A DNA stretch of 64,000 bases from Stichopus chloronotus (lineage: Eukaryota; Echinodermata; Holothuroidea; Aspidochirotida; Stichopodidae). The translations under genes and the position numbers were made by a program. Below, one piece after another: positions 41,701 through 56,700 of this stretch. The notes beneath the pieces are model-generated. The model ran no database searches. It was not told the DNA's origin and saw nothing but the letters and a program-made list of their open reading frames with translations. Position 1 is the first letter of the stretch, and each line of letters opens with the position of its first letter. The stretch is taken from the NCBI GenBank assembly GCA_021234535.1, contig CM037830.1:34518937-34582936 (forward strand), written 5' to 3'.

Positions 41701-44700
41701 TGCATGTGACATGGCAACACCCTTTATCTATGTTTTACTGTACATAATTAGTGTGATAAGTGCTGCACATGCTGATCATTTCTCTCCCTTTATTGCTCAC
41801 CTTCAATAAACTTCAAATTAAGTTCTGGTGGTCAGTCATTCAAGGGAACCTACAAATCTATATTCGTATATTTTTGCTTGTTGGGAGATGTCTTGAAAAC
41901 CTGAAAAAAAAAATTAAATTTTGTATTTCTGTGCAGAATGAATAGGTAAAGGAAAAAATCGAAAATACTTACAGACTCTTGAGCGGCATAGCTTTGTTTC
42001 AGAACAATGAAACAAAACGAGTAAAGGTGTGTTTCTTTATATTTTTCCCAATTTGTGTTTTGGTGCTGTTTTTTCCTCTGATGCGTGAAGATCCACCTAT
42101 GTGTAGTCTCTGAAATGCCTATAGGTCCTTTTTTTTTTTTTTTGGCACTTGAATGACTTGATGATAAAATTAATGACATAGACCCCATCTCTTCCTGTCT
42201 CACACAGAATATTTGCAATGAATTTGTATCCTCCTCACAAGTTTTCAGTGGGTAAACTTAAAAGGACTACAGTAATTTGTTTATGGTTGCTCATTTAGTA
42301 ATCTTTGATTTATTCGAGCAATTGATTGATGCCTTTGCATATGCAACAGAATTCAAACCAAATTCCCAGTTCTCCTTTCTCTGTCAAACCGGATGGGAGA
42401 AGGGGGCGGGAGGGAAATTTTCTGTCCATCAGGAGTTGTACTGATTTTTTTGTGGTAACGTGTATCGCAAGGAATAATAAGAAATGCATATTTCCCTTCC
42501 TTGTTGTCATTGGGGGATTTATGAATGGAGAACAAAAGAGAAAGTGGATAAAAAATGTTAGAACAATATTTGTCAGTTTATTGAATGTATGATATTTTGA
42601 TGACATCATTGGTAATATTCCACCAAAGTTTCATTTTGCAAGGAAGTTAAGTGTTTGCAATACACCCCAACTTTTTTTACATACATGTAAAGGGGAATAC
42701 AAAGCTCCGGAACAAATATGGAAACACTATTGTTATAAACTTTCTTTTTCTTTTTTTTAAATTGGTGCTTTCATTGTTTATTTATCTAAAATTATGTTTT
42801 CTCTAAACTAGCCAGAGAAAATAGATTTAAAAATCGCATGGCAAAAGAAACTTTTAAAAAGAGGGCACTTTGTTTCTCACAAAGTATTAACAGTGACAGA
42901 TTTTACTGAAGTGCAGACCATCTAAACATGCTGCAGAAGTTTATTCAAATTGGGTTTCTAGGAAAAGAAGGAAAGTGGAATTACAGTTAACCCTGAATTG
43001 GCTTTTCTATTTTTCGGCAAACGGCTTTTTTCTGTCAGTGACATTGGTTATTTTGATAATTAGTTACCACATTGCACTTTTGTGAAGCAGACAAGCAGTG
43101 CCATTTGTGTACAAGCTACTTTAATTATGGAAGAGCCGAAATGAGAAAGAGTGTTCCATTGCCATATTGTGCCAGACTTCCAATCAGTAAATCCTTTAGG
43201 TGTCATGATGTGCACGGTTTTGGTACCCCAGACTCGAATTACACAGCACTTCCTCATGCTGTGCATACATGCATGTCAGGTGTGCAGTGTCCTTTAAAAC
43301 TGAAAGGAAGTTTGAAAGGTTGTCCTTTCTCTCCTCCTTTCGGTTACTGTCCCCTCAAAAGTTCCTTCATGTATTGTCATATGAGGTGAGACACCCCCGA
43401 CCCGGGTAAAGACTTTGTTGAATTCCCAACCCAGGTAAACCCTTTTGTTGAATGCACTAGGAAGTAGCCTCATCTTAACAGGTTTGGAGAGGTGCCCTCT
43501 CTCTCACCCCCCCCCCCCCCCCCCCCATGATCATTTCTAGTGAAGTTGCTCGGTTTCTGGTGTCTGCTGACTGAATAATACTTACTGTATGTAAAGTGCA
43601 ATTAACGTTCTGTTCTCATTAATTAAACTGGAACTCATCAATAGGCAGTGTGGATGCAGTTCCACGTCATTCTAGTATAAATCCCTATGAGAGGGATTGA
43701 AAGAAAACAGACTTGGCTGTTTTCATTTCTGCAGATATTTCCTCAGATAAATACAGTAATTTCCACCTGCAAAAGAAGTCATATTCGTAGAGGACAGGTT
43801 TTAAATGGTTTGGTTGTTATGTTGTTACATACTAAAAGTTGCACCGAAGGTAAAATATTGCACTGTAATTCTTGTAAGCTTTGGAGAGCAAGGCAGGGGG
43901 GGGGAGGGTTCTCAGGGAGAAGAATTAAGGAGAGAGAAATGGAATATATGGTACAGTATAGTCAGAACAGACTGGAATTTCTCTTCATGGATAGCAAGTA
44001 TTGGTAATGTGCTAAGGAATAACATCTTTCCTCTCCCCTACCCTCATCACCCCCCTACTCTAATCACCCCCTCCTTGTCACCCCTACCCTTCACCCATAT
44101 ACTCATCATGTAGTGCATGTGCACTTATTTTATGCAGTTCATGTGTAGTATGAATTAAAGTTTGACCATGAAACTGATTTAAAAAATTAGATTGCAATTT
44201 GGAAAGGGTAAGACATTGTGACAAATGGTAGGTTCATGATTGATGATGCTGCCTACCACAGGAAACATCTTATTTGTTGAAATGGAATTGAAATGTCATA
44301 TCTTTGTGCAAATAATAGTGCATTGAAGTCTAAGGGACAAGACCTTACAAATCTGTACCTCCAGCTCTTTTCGGTTGAATGACTTGCAAACCTTTGGAAT
44401 CACATTTACAATCTGCCTGAACTATCTTGCAAAAAGCATCAATGTAATATTGACTTAATGTGATGGAATCCCTCGTTAATTTGTAGTACTGCAGTTTCCA
44501 CATGGTAGTCACTTAGCGATATTAATACAGAGACACACCTGGTTTCCAAAATTTGGAGACCATCTACAGCATGTCGAGTGGTGGTTCATTTCATCACACT
44601 TGTTTGAACAAATCTCATGTATCAACATGACTGAGTTCTCTGTCAGTATCTCGAAAGGTGACGTGCAGTGCTCATATTTATTTGGATGAGGTGTGTATTT

Positions 44701-47700
44701 CAGATGGCAACCTAGCTGTAAAACGTTGCACTATCAATCATCAGATGGTATTCGCGAAATTGAACCGTAGCAGTGCCCTGTTTTGATCTTGATGACTACC
44801 GTCACACTGCAAACCATGTGAAATGATCCAATTGTTTTTGAAATGTGACTTCTGGCCCAGTATATAACTGTGCAGTTTGACTAACAAGCATTGCTACCTC
44901 ATGTGTTTGGACTCCATTAGGAAAGTGGAATTGGGCAGATGGAGGCATATCTCAGCTCCGTATCCATCTATCAAGCCCTCTCCCTGATTTCTGGTCTTTC
45001 GCATGCTCCAACTTATGATCATCCTTGTATGCGTTGCTCTAGTTTTTGCATTTTGTCAGATTTGTAAATTATATCCGACACCATTAACACTTAGTGCACA
45101 GTATCCTCATTGATTGAAAAAGTTTGAAATTTTAAGCCATACCATAAAGGGTACCTCAAGAAACAATGCAACACACATAATATACTAAACAATGAAGACC
45201 TGCTGGAGCAAGAAATAAATTTGCTAGTGTTGTTCTTTCTTCTGTCTTTCTTCTGTTTTACCTCTAATTTGCAACTATGAGAAATCAAGATCCAAATTAC
45301 CAAAGTGCAATGCAAGACATTGGTACTTTAAAACACTTTTTTCTCAGATTGGACTGTTATGCAATGTACACATGTACAGTACTGTCTAGCTGCAGCACTC
45401 CAACATTGCACTCCATTTCCTCATATTATAGTGAGTATTATCAGATAATAACCTTTTTTGTCATAGGCCTTTACCTCTTGATACATCATTCTTGTTGATG
45501 CAACTTGATGGTGATAGGATTTAGCTTTAGTTACTTAGCTGCCTGCATCTTAAATACTCTCAAACTGGTGTTATAATGGTGGTCCTGCCTCCTATTAAGA
45601 TGAGAGATTAAAGCTACTTTTTGCTGAGGTTTCTTTTGAGAAAATCTTTTTTTACCTTTTCCTTGCAAAAGAAAAAGAATTTAACCATAGCAGTTAAGCT
45701 GAAGGGAACACAGATTACAGAGAAGTAGTGGCCTCTGTCAAGGTTTAATTTGAATAGTCCTGGTCAGTTCAAAGAAGATTGTGAGGGGACAATGCAACCC
45801 AAGGTTATTTCCTGATGGACTGCTTATCATCGGCTCATTTCGCTTTTTGACACAGGGTTACATAACATTCCGCACATGATACTTCCTCCTCCTCAAACTT
45901 GAGAACATCCAGTCACCATGTCAGGATGCTATCCAATATTTTTTAAGCCTATCCTATTTTTTTTAGCCAGAGGTGGAGAAATTGATTAGGGTCAATTAAT
46001 CAAGCACTGGTCAGGCATGCATTCTGTATTTTTTTTTTCTGGAAATTGTTGCTACTACTGTAAGTTCCAATTGCTTCTCAGTCTTCCAGCTAGTCATGTG
46101 TATTGAGGTTGTTATTGAAGGAACAAGGGTGTTATGACTTGCCAAAAGGCAGGCAAGAGTAGATGCTCTGAATTCGGTTTACCCTGCATGTTAATAAGTG
46201 AAAATTCCCCAAATCCCTGATGTGGAATTTAACGCAATATTTCTCCATGACAACACCGACGAGTCTGTATCAAAAATTGCAATTTCATTTTTAAAAGAAA
46301 CCTGTGCATGCTTACCAACAGGTTAAGTTTACTTTGATTTTCAGATTTGGTGACAAAAGTTGGTTGTATGTAGGCTGGATGCACCTTGGGAATATCATAG
46401 TTCTCTCCTTTTTTTATTTTTGATTTAGTTGAATAGGCAGACACAGGTTTATTACCAATTGTTGTGCATTCAGTCATTGACTCACGTTTTGCTTTTGTTG
46501 TGCCACCATATCTCTAGGTGTATTAATCTCTTAATTCCAAAAACTTGCTCTCTGAAGCATGGAGATTGTGCTTTTAGAACTGTTTTCAAAAGTGTGCACA
46601 GTCACCGCGATCGGCGACCCGAAGTGACCCACCTCAATGGATTTCACCGAAGATAGTGACAGTGCAATGCTGTACCAACATGGACATATATTCAAGTGCT
46701 ATGGCTCCATTACTCATAGAACTATTTTTAATCCTAGTGTCATAACAATATTTTGCTGGATCTCACATCTGTCAAAACACAGTTAGCTTCTGCAATGTAT
46801 ACTCTATTTAACCTGAACTCATTTAGGGTTTCCTTGTTTTCCCTTGGTCTTACCACTTTTCAAATTTGTCAATATTTGTCCTCATAGTCATAACCTGTCA
46901 ATTTAACCATGTGATGAAAGAAAGATTGGCAAGTCTTCTCAGAACTAACTCATGTGACTGCTAAGTTCAATGTACCATATATCATACACCACTAGGTTTT
47001 TCCTGTTCGGAGGGGTCAAATTGCTGTCCGTGCAAAACTGCATGAAACAACTGATGTAGAGGGCGCCAGTCAAATACTGTATGAACAAGTGGTCATATAC
47101 ACTTCAATGACATGCTGTATTGTGTGCAGCTATAGGAGCTATTTCCAGTGACGTAAGGAAACAAAGAGCAATTCACACAGTAATTTGCTTTACAGAAGAT
47201 TGTCAGGGGCAGTATTTGAGTGTTTTTACATTTAATGTTACTACTTACAGGTGTCTCTCCATATTCTGTGTTTCATTTCCTTTGCTTTGCCTATACTTTT
47301 CATTTCTTAGACTCTCCCTTTGACAAAGGGGAAAACAAACTGAATGTCATCTCTGGGCTATAAGGGCATTAAGCAAGGTTCTCTGGCTCCAGCTAGGACC
47401 CCTTGCTGCAAATGAGTGTCAAATGAGGGATTGCTACTCTCTCCCAAATCGAGATCAATCTTTTCCAGTCAGAAATCATAAATGCAGGAGATGCTTTATA
47501 TCTTCAGCCAATCCTCACTTGATATCTTAAATGTTTATCCCTTCTCAACAGGTACCTACCCTAATCATAGGTATATCTGGACTACATGTTGTATCATGTA
47601 GAAAGGTCCTATCAAGACATGATTTTAGCACATTATGGAAATTCTGTAAGGACTGCTGTAGATGATATCTTACTCTTAGCTTGCTCAGGATATACAGTAT

Positions 47701-50700
47701 TGCATCCATGTGGTTTGAAGTTTAGCACAAACCCATACAAAATAAATTCAAGGGGAACAGATTATTAGAGTGGGTTGTTAGTGATCTTTAAATGAACTAA
47801 TCCTTTGCCAGGTTACGTCTATTTTGGCTTTCAGCAACATGCAAGCGACACTAACTTGCCACATTATGTGGCATTAATGTTATTTTTCCCTGCACAGTAA
47901 GTAATGTATCTATTGCGCTTAACATATCATGGGAGAGTTGCCCTTCATTATTCAGGAAGTGAAGTACTTGACTTCAGTGGTTATATTGAGGACATTTAGA
48001 AAGTGCTTGTTTGACTTTTCTATTAAATTAATCTCTAGAGTTTTAAGTAAGTACTCAGTTATTTCTTTTTTTGTGACACATGTGAAGAATTACAGCATTT
48101 CCTCTGGCATATGATCACAGGATACCCAGGTGCGATTAGTTACGCTGGTACCCACTGGTACCGTTATAAGCTATTTGTAATGATGTGTTCAAAGTGACAT
48201 ACAGTACCGTACTGTATATTAACCACACAAAAAAGTACCGTACATAAGGAATTGTAATATTATGCTCATTTTCCATGTAAATACTGTACAACAAGTTCTT
48301 ATTCAGTGATAAAATAATGTGACAGTGTCAAGGATGTACCAACCCTGGGTGGGGTTGGATGTTACTTGTACACTTGCTCGTTTCACCCAGTATCCATCCG
48401 GAAATGACCAGAAATACCTGGCACTCTTTTCTGCAGTTTCAACTCAGTGGAATACTTTTTCATGAAAAGCTGATGTGAAGCTTGCTCACTCAAAGTGGAC
48501 ATGTTCAAATTACATGCCACTCAGAATCAAATAGGCAATCCCTTGTCCCTCGTAATGCCTTGATTTAAATTTAAAGATAATACCATAACAACAACAATCG
48601 ACCTTTTTCATCCTTGAAATTTCCATTGATCAGATTATAAAGCTGTTTGTATGCACTGCTATTTTGTATAAATTGTTTTAGCAGGCTTAGTCATGTGGAT
48701 GAACCTTTGAAATACTTTTATGGATATGAGTTTTCTCATTCCAACCATATATCCCTCCACATACTGACCTTCCAGGAAGTTAGGTGACTTCCAATAGCGG
48801 GAAGTGGTTCTTTTTATCTCTTTTGTTTTGCTATCGCAAAACGCCAAAGATTTGCCAGTACGTGGTTGTCACATCCCCAGTTTGATGACGCGGTGTAAAA
48901 AGATCTTCGTCTGAGTCAGGTCAAGTCATCTTTACCATGAATAAAGTCACAAATGAGTAGACCTAGTCATCTTAACCATGAAATTCTATAGTTGAGGTAG
49001 GATGTGGATTGCTTAATGTTCTACGTTTAGTCCACATAGTAGTCACAACATGACCGTCAAGTCCAGTGTTCGACCTATAAATTGAACCACTGTATCATCC
49101 AATAATCAACAATGAATTACAGTTGCTTGAATGTTCATTCTTCACACACAGTACTGCTACAATACATTGTAACCATTATCACTCATATCAACTGAGGCAT
49201 ACAAGTCACTGACAATTCATGGAGGCAGGATTTGGATACAAAATGTTTGGCTTTTATAGTAAAATGTCACCTTTTGTTCTTCGGTGAGATTTGTAGGGTT
49301 GTAAATTAGCTGAGTAAAACTTGAGCATTCTTCGTTCATCTATCCATTATTCTGCATTAGAATATACCCCAGTCTAAGGAACACAAAATTTACAGTAGTT
49401 TGTCCTTAAGAACTCTGAGAAAGTCTAGACAAGACTACAAAACACATGTTGAACAGCTCATCTATGAATACAAGATGATATTGAAATGGGGTGCTGTTGT
49501 AATGCCATGTCACACAATGAAAAAGAGAATACATTAATTTCCCTGTCTTGATTGTGACAGCTTATTTTCACTTGAAATCAACTTTTCAAAGAATGCTTGG
49601 ACGTAAAAATTCATCAGCTAACATTGTTTTTTGTAAATTAAAGTGATCAAAGACCTTTGAAGTTGTATTGTTTGGTGAAACTCACTCAGTAGCCTGAGAG
49701 GTGCATGTCACAATGACTGGTTAGCAAATGGCAGTACGGTAACGGCTTTCCTACAAACATAGTTTCCCCACAGTTGTCCTCAAACCTCATGGTATGTTCT
49801 TTCTCGTACATGCTAAGACCCATGAGTGCAAAGTGGATGATCTACAGTAGTTTATTTGGTATCTGGAAAAGTTGATCGACTTCATTTTTGCACAGATATT
49901 GTTTATCCAGGTTCTAGAGCTCTGTAACTTTTCAAAGTCTTTTGACATTTGTAGAGTCCCTTCCATTGTTCATGGAGCAGAGGGTTTTGTTGTCTGTCTA
50001 TACAATGTTTTTGTTGGTGAGACAATGACCAGTGCTCTGACTTACATACAGTACAAAGTTACATGTTTATGTACTGTCATAAGACTTTCCATTTCTTCTG
50101 TGGGATTGTCAAGCCTGATGTACAGTAAAATGTTGGCTCTTTCAAAGTTGAATAATTTTCAAGCATTAATGTCAATTTTGCCTTTTCTTTCTCTTTTTGT
50201 CACCTTCAATAGCAATATTTTCAGAGCGGACCTTTCAAGACATTCCAAGAGGATGGGGAACTGACAGGAGAGGGTCAAAGTTATTTAACTCTCGAGTGGA
50301 CCAATCAGCACGGCTGCGGGGGTACAGAAGACACTGATCCCCACAAAATGAACTGTAACTTGGTCTTGCAGTACATGTGCCAAGAGGAGACAGGTTCCAA
50401 TGAAGGTGAGTGAGTCATGTCGAGAACGATTCACAGAGTACTATAGTGCGTGTTCGTGTACAGGAATTGAACATGGTAGGGAAGTCCCTCTATGAAAAAA
50501 TTTTGGGAATGATTTTCAAAATCAAGGAGGGAGTTGTCACGTGGTAAAGATTCTATTGCAATTTACTGTATGCAGTTGTAATTGAAACTTCGATCGCAGC
50601 TGGGGAAAAGTGTGCAGAATAGTACATAAACTTAAATTTTTCGGTATAGGTAATTTTGCCTCCTGATCATGGAAACAGAAAATGGTGCAAGTAGTGATAT

Positions 50701-53700
50701 CACATTAATTATTTTTAAGTCATTAAAACATTGATCCCTCTTCTTTTCAATGACAGGTAGGTGTTCTTTACATTTCACCCCACTTAGCTCCTTCCTGTCT
50801 TATTAGATTTTCAGATGCTCTTATGGGATTTTTTTGGCTGTTGACATAAATTGTTTCCTGAAGTTGTAAAAGGGAAAGTTCCTTAGTATTTGCTAGCACA
50901 TTGAATACTGTGCACTGAGTCTTGAAAAAATAATTTATCCCTCTGGTCAGATCGAAAATAGTTTGAACACTCTCAGATATAAAGTTGAAGTGCTCTGCCT
51001 GTCTCATCCCAATCGGCCCCTTCCTGTCGTGTTGTATTGTCAGGTGCCGTCACAGTAGTGTTTGGTTGCTATGGTTACATCATGGTGAAAACACTATATC
51101 CTGTGGTACTACAGTTTAATGAGGTAGCCCTGCAAGGGGGATTGTCACATATCCTTCTTGAGAAGGAAACTGCCGATTTGTCATCTTATAACAGTCATAG
51201 ATTGTTGGAAGCTCTAAGGCTTGTAATTGTGCGGTAAATATAGTGTCATGAGTTTAATGAAATTGAATTTTGAAAGGGCTCATTGAGTTGGTTCACAAAA
51301 TTCCAGATATTTTGTCACATCTGTTGAGTGTATCTCATATGTTCATGGTAAATAATCAAACTAAGAGATTCTGACTGATCTGACACACGACTGAAGCAAC
51401 AGAGATAGGGCAATTAAATATATTGTAATCACTGAAAATCTGTAAACAGACACTTTTGACCACACAGTACCTACAGTAGCACAGGCAATCCCTGTTCATA
51501 AAAATTATGATATCTCACATTTACAAGAAAAGTGGGGATAGATACATGACTGATGAGGCTATTTAAAAGTATTGGCATTAGACTGTTTACTTCAAATGTG
51601 TCACAAAATGAACAATACCAACTCCATGAGCCTCTTAAGACACCATTTTTCCATGTAGACTGTCTGATGATGCCAACTTTGCAGCGCCGTTTACCTGTCT
51701 TCACAAGTTCACACAGTCACTGCAACAAACTACTTTGCTTGAAAAGATCTTCTAGCCTTTGACACTTCCTGTAATAGTGTCATGGATCCAATCTTTACTG
51801 CTACCACTCTTCTGCTACCTCCACTTCCCCCTCCCTCACGCTTTATTGTTCGCCTATGTAGCACACATCGATTAATGCACGCTGTTAAATGTATGTTTAT
51901 TTCTAAGGTGATCATTCACCTAACTTTTAAAGTTATCTCATGCTTGTTAGAAAGAATAGCAGTTGGATTTTTGCTTGTTAATGTCCATAATTACCGTTGA
52001 TAAGTGTTGGGTTGTCTGCTTTTTCTGCTTTTTGTCTGATTTGGCTTCATGACCTCAAACTGCACTGCATTGCTGGCTTACCTGCTCCCACACAGTTATT
52101 CCACTTTATAAATTTTACCAGTTTGTCTATGTCGACCCTGGAATAAAAGCTTTTAAAGATGCTTTTCATTTTCTTTTTCAGACGATGATATCCGAAATGG
52201 ACAAAGCACTGACACGCAAAACTACAATGACATCGATAACCTTCAGGAAAATCAGAACACGGCGAACAACAGGGAAAATTCAGTCAGCAATAACCGAGGC
52301 CTCCATGAAACCTTTAAATTCTACGATAACTGTTATGCTAGAGAACGCAATCAAGGTACAGTCTATTCTGTTACAGCCTCCCCTTGCCCATTTGTAATGT
52401 TCTGTAACGTTGTCAACGTTGAGTTCACTAGGATAGGCTGCTCCAGTGAACTGAAATAGCAGTGAAAACAATAGACTAAAATAGACACAAGACGCAAGAG
52501 TTACAATTTCTGTGTTCTAATTACTTCCCCTCTGATTTCATCAATCAGGTATATTTTACATGCAATTGGGAATCAAAGACAAATCAGTGGCAAAATGATG
52601 TTATCTGCAACAATACAGTGACGTCTTCAAATGATAATTGGAAAGGCACTCCGAGTCACAGCACCCTACAATAGCCAACAGTCAGCATTACTACCAAAAC
52701 AACAGTCAGCACTACTCCCAAAACGATGTAAATCGGTTACAGTTTCTGCTCGCGTTACAGTTCCACATCTAATGTGTAATTGATTTCACTCACCTTCACT
52801 CATAAATCATTTGTTGTGTTGTTCAGTTGTAGCTGTTTACACGTTTCCCCCCTCCTTCTTGTTCTTTGACCCAATTTTGCAAATCCAGTCTTTTCCATAC
52901 GAATCTGGCAATTTCTTCAGTGCACTTGAAAAATCTCAAACAAGTTGAAGAAAAATTGAATGAAAGAAGCATAAATTTGTCCTGCTCAATATCTGTCATC
53001 CATGAGTGTTATTTGTACATGTCCATGCCACAATACTCTCATGTGTTATGAGAACCCTCTGTTTTATAAATTTTATTTTTTGTTTTTTGTCTCAGTGCTT
53101 GTCTCAATGCTCATCCCATCAACTGTCTCTACATTTATCCTGCCCTTCCTAGGTCTGTTTACTGCCGACCAGAATTTGCAGACGAACGATCTTGGTTACA
53201 GCTCTGCTATTTTCACCCGTCAGAACCCAAATGGGGATAGGAGGGGCTACGAGTGCCCGGAAGAGAGGGATTACTACCCGTACTGGCACGGATCTCCATG
53301 GAAGGACATGGCTATCATGGTCGGCAACCTGTCTCAGTGCGAGTGAGTGGAAACAAAACCTGCTGGGGAGGGGAGGGGGGTGGCTAGCTCACATTTCTGG
53401 GTGAGAGCTGGCTGACTTTTAAAACATCAACATTGAGAAGATCAATTGATTTGATTTCCAGTTTCTAGCAATCTCTTGTTGTTGTTCAGTGAAGCAGCAA
53501 AGATGAAATGGGTGATTGTGTCATTGTCAGTTTCTACTGTATGATCTCTGCAAGATGAAGGTTTTCTGGCCCAGTTGGAGGATCAGTCCACAACAAGCTG
53601 TCTTAAAAGCCCTCCTTCCCTCCCCCCTCCCTTGTGGCTATCTGTACACCTTGAACTTGCTAGAAGTTCTTGCTAGAAATAATTTTCTGAGTATCTTTGT

Positions 53701-56700
53701 CTTTCAAATTCCCTGCAGTGTAGTTGATTACAATGCATGATGTCATTATATATTGTAGGAAATTACTCCTTAGTTGAATGGTAATTGCGTGTCAGAGCAG
53801 ATTGCCAATTGTGTCAAGGTGATCATCTCCTTTGACCTTTAACCAAATGAGCATTATATGGTCACATTTCATGCATCATGTTCGACTTCATTTCGTTTTC
53901 CTGTCACAAGTGGGAATCCTGAACAGATTGTTTTGTTAGCAAATGTTGGTTCAACAGGTCACTGCATTTGTTGTGATTGAAATGGAGACTATGGAATGCC
54001 ATCTGCTGTGAAACATGAACCAGCTGAGGATGTTGACACATTACATTGTAGGGAAAATTGCATGAGAATATCCTGTGAGTCAACCATGTCATTTTTCTTC
54101 TGTTTGATTTCCTTTTACTGCCAGGTACTACCAAACCGAGAGTTTCAATGTTCAAAGCAAGTATGAGTGTGTGGAGTACTTTGACAACAATGGCAACAAC
54201 CCCCGCGCTTACTCGAGATGGAACAACGAAGCAGATTGTACGGAGAACGGCGGAGATTGGACCGAATTCCACAACTTTTTGGAGAAAGCCCCAGGTAGGT
54301 GTATTGCCTGCCCTTGTGACCTTTTTGTTTTCAATATAATTTATTTGAGCTACTGTTCCTGAAACCTGTGTTGATTGCCAAGATTTGTGTTGTTGGTCAC
54401 AGAGAAAGTAAAACCATCCACCAGCACTTTTTTCATTTAGTCATCATTTCATACATAATGAGTGTAATTGTCTTCATTGTTCCTGCTATCTGCTGCCTTT
54501 ATGCAACCATAGCTTGTCGGTCAGTAGGGCTTTGACAGAAGTGTGCTCATGTAACAGTCATTACAGAGATACAAAACCTCTTTAGGCTAAAGTTGGCTGA
54601 GCATACTCAGTGAAGAAAGTAATATACATGAATGCATTTTTACCAGATAGTCAGAAGGTTGATTGTTTAATGAAGAGAGCAGGCACTGCCATTGACTTTG
54701 CATTGTATGAAAGAGATCGTGTCTGGAAATGCCTGATCGGAGATTTTAAAGGGAGACCTCTCTTTGCATTTTCGATTGTAAAGCTTGAGAATTTTGGGTC
54801 TAATATGATTTAGAAATACTCATAGGAATAAATTCACACCTAAGGCTCAAAGATGACAGAAAAACATGTCTTCTGCCTGCTTTTTCTGTCCATTTGAACT
54901 TTTTCCAATCTTGTCTGCACATACGCACATCCTCAAGCTCAAAAGATAAACAAATACACTGTGGTAAGTACAATTCATGCCAAAAAAAAACAGTCAATGT
55001 TTGAAAACATTTAAATCCTCTTTCTTCAGACCAAATGCAAACATACAGATGGTTGCACTTGGTAATCTGTATTGTACTGCTTTAAACTCTCTTTTCATCT
55101 AAGTTATTTTCTGTCAAAGAGTATCAATCAATCATCATGATGCAACATGCATTTCAAATCTAGCAATGAGGAGGGACCTCATCTTTTGTGGTAAAACTGT
55201 TTAATCTTGGCTCATTTTTCAACAGAGCTGGCAACACAGGCTCAGTGCGAAAATCAAGACGGCGTCGACGGTGTGCGGTACATCTGGGGGCGTCCCTACA
55301 GAGAGCTTGAGGAGCAATGCCTGGTGGCCTTGGATCCCCCAGACTGCTTGGAGGCACCATGGAGCAGGGACAACCACCTGGGGAACACTCGTGGTGGTGA
55401 CGCCAGCCGGTACACCTGGACCATTCCCATGTTCCCAGCCAACAATGTGATGAGATGCGCTATGAGACTGAGGTAATCTCACTGACAGCTTTTGAAAAAG
55501 TAAAAGGAAGGTGACATTTTGAGTAATGTTGAGTGATGAATAACTGAAGAACAGTGTATTCAGGCGTAGAGTTGATTGGAACGATAATATTTCTTCCTAT
55601 GTGTTTTAACAGTGGCATAGCCTGCATCCATTCCAACAGGTCTTTTGATGTGTTTCGAGGTGAAACATATCTATGTGAAGTACTTGGGGTGTAGGTTTCT
55701 ACTTTGTTCAATATAAACACAACCATAATCAATGGCAGCATGAGAACTGACAAGGTAATTTTACAAAGTTGGTGGATTGGGAGAGGCAGAGATATCAGGT
55801 GTAGCGATCTGTACAATCACAGACCAGTGTTTTCCACCTCTAGAATTAAACAAGAATACTGAGAATTATGCTTTTGTGAAAGGCTCAAGTGGTATCATCT
55901 TTTCTTATTAGAATGCTCGTCATCAGCTGATTTGAAGTGTATCCACGAGATTTCGCCTCCTCTCTTTTCTCAGGTACAACATTTCCACAGATGACTATGA
56001 CCCAATGAACACAGATGCCAGCCAAAACCAAGATGTGTGAGTATTTTGACCATCAACGTTTTTTGCGTCATTCTAATCGTGTAACACATTCATTCCTCAA
56101 GTCGTCTCAGAAAAACTGACACTAACTCCACCCCCATGGAAGCTCAAAGCTGCAAAAGCATCGTGTAAAAAGTTGCCCGCATAATTTCTTCGTCTGGAAC
56201 ATATTTTATCAAATTCTGCGGGCATACTCTTTGGGTAAGGGACAAAAGGTGACAAAGACAGAGGTTTGTTTTGGTGAATAGCTGATGTCCACTATGATGT
56301 TTTGGCTGTTTAGAAGGGCAAAGAGGGACAGGTTTAACAGTCACAGTACAATGAACCAGTCCTGCTAACAATCACTGAAACTGTGCTGCACACAATGTAG
56401 GATGGTTCTTCATCCAATTGGAGAGAGTTAACTATAAAGTAACACAAATGACCTTCCATCAAAATATGATTTCTTTGGATCATATTTTAGAACATTTTTT
56501 GATAATTATGATGCAGTCATACATTGCTGCATCATGTATTACTGCGCAAAGGGAAATGAGGTGTTTGTTTCACCAAAAAGAAAATGGTGTTTTTGTAACC
56601 TACATTATTGGACACAGAATGATAATTTATTCAAAGGAAGGAGGGATGGTAACAACCTTTTCAGAAATAAGTGTCTCAAAGAAAGTCAGTTAGTTGTTGC

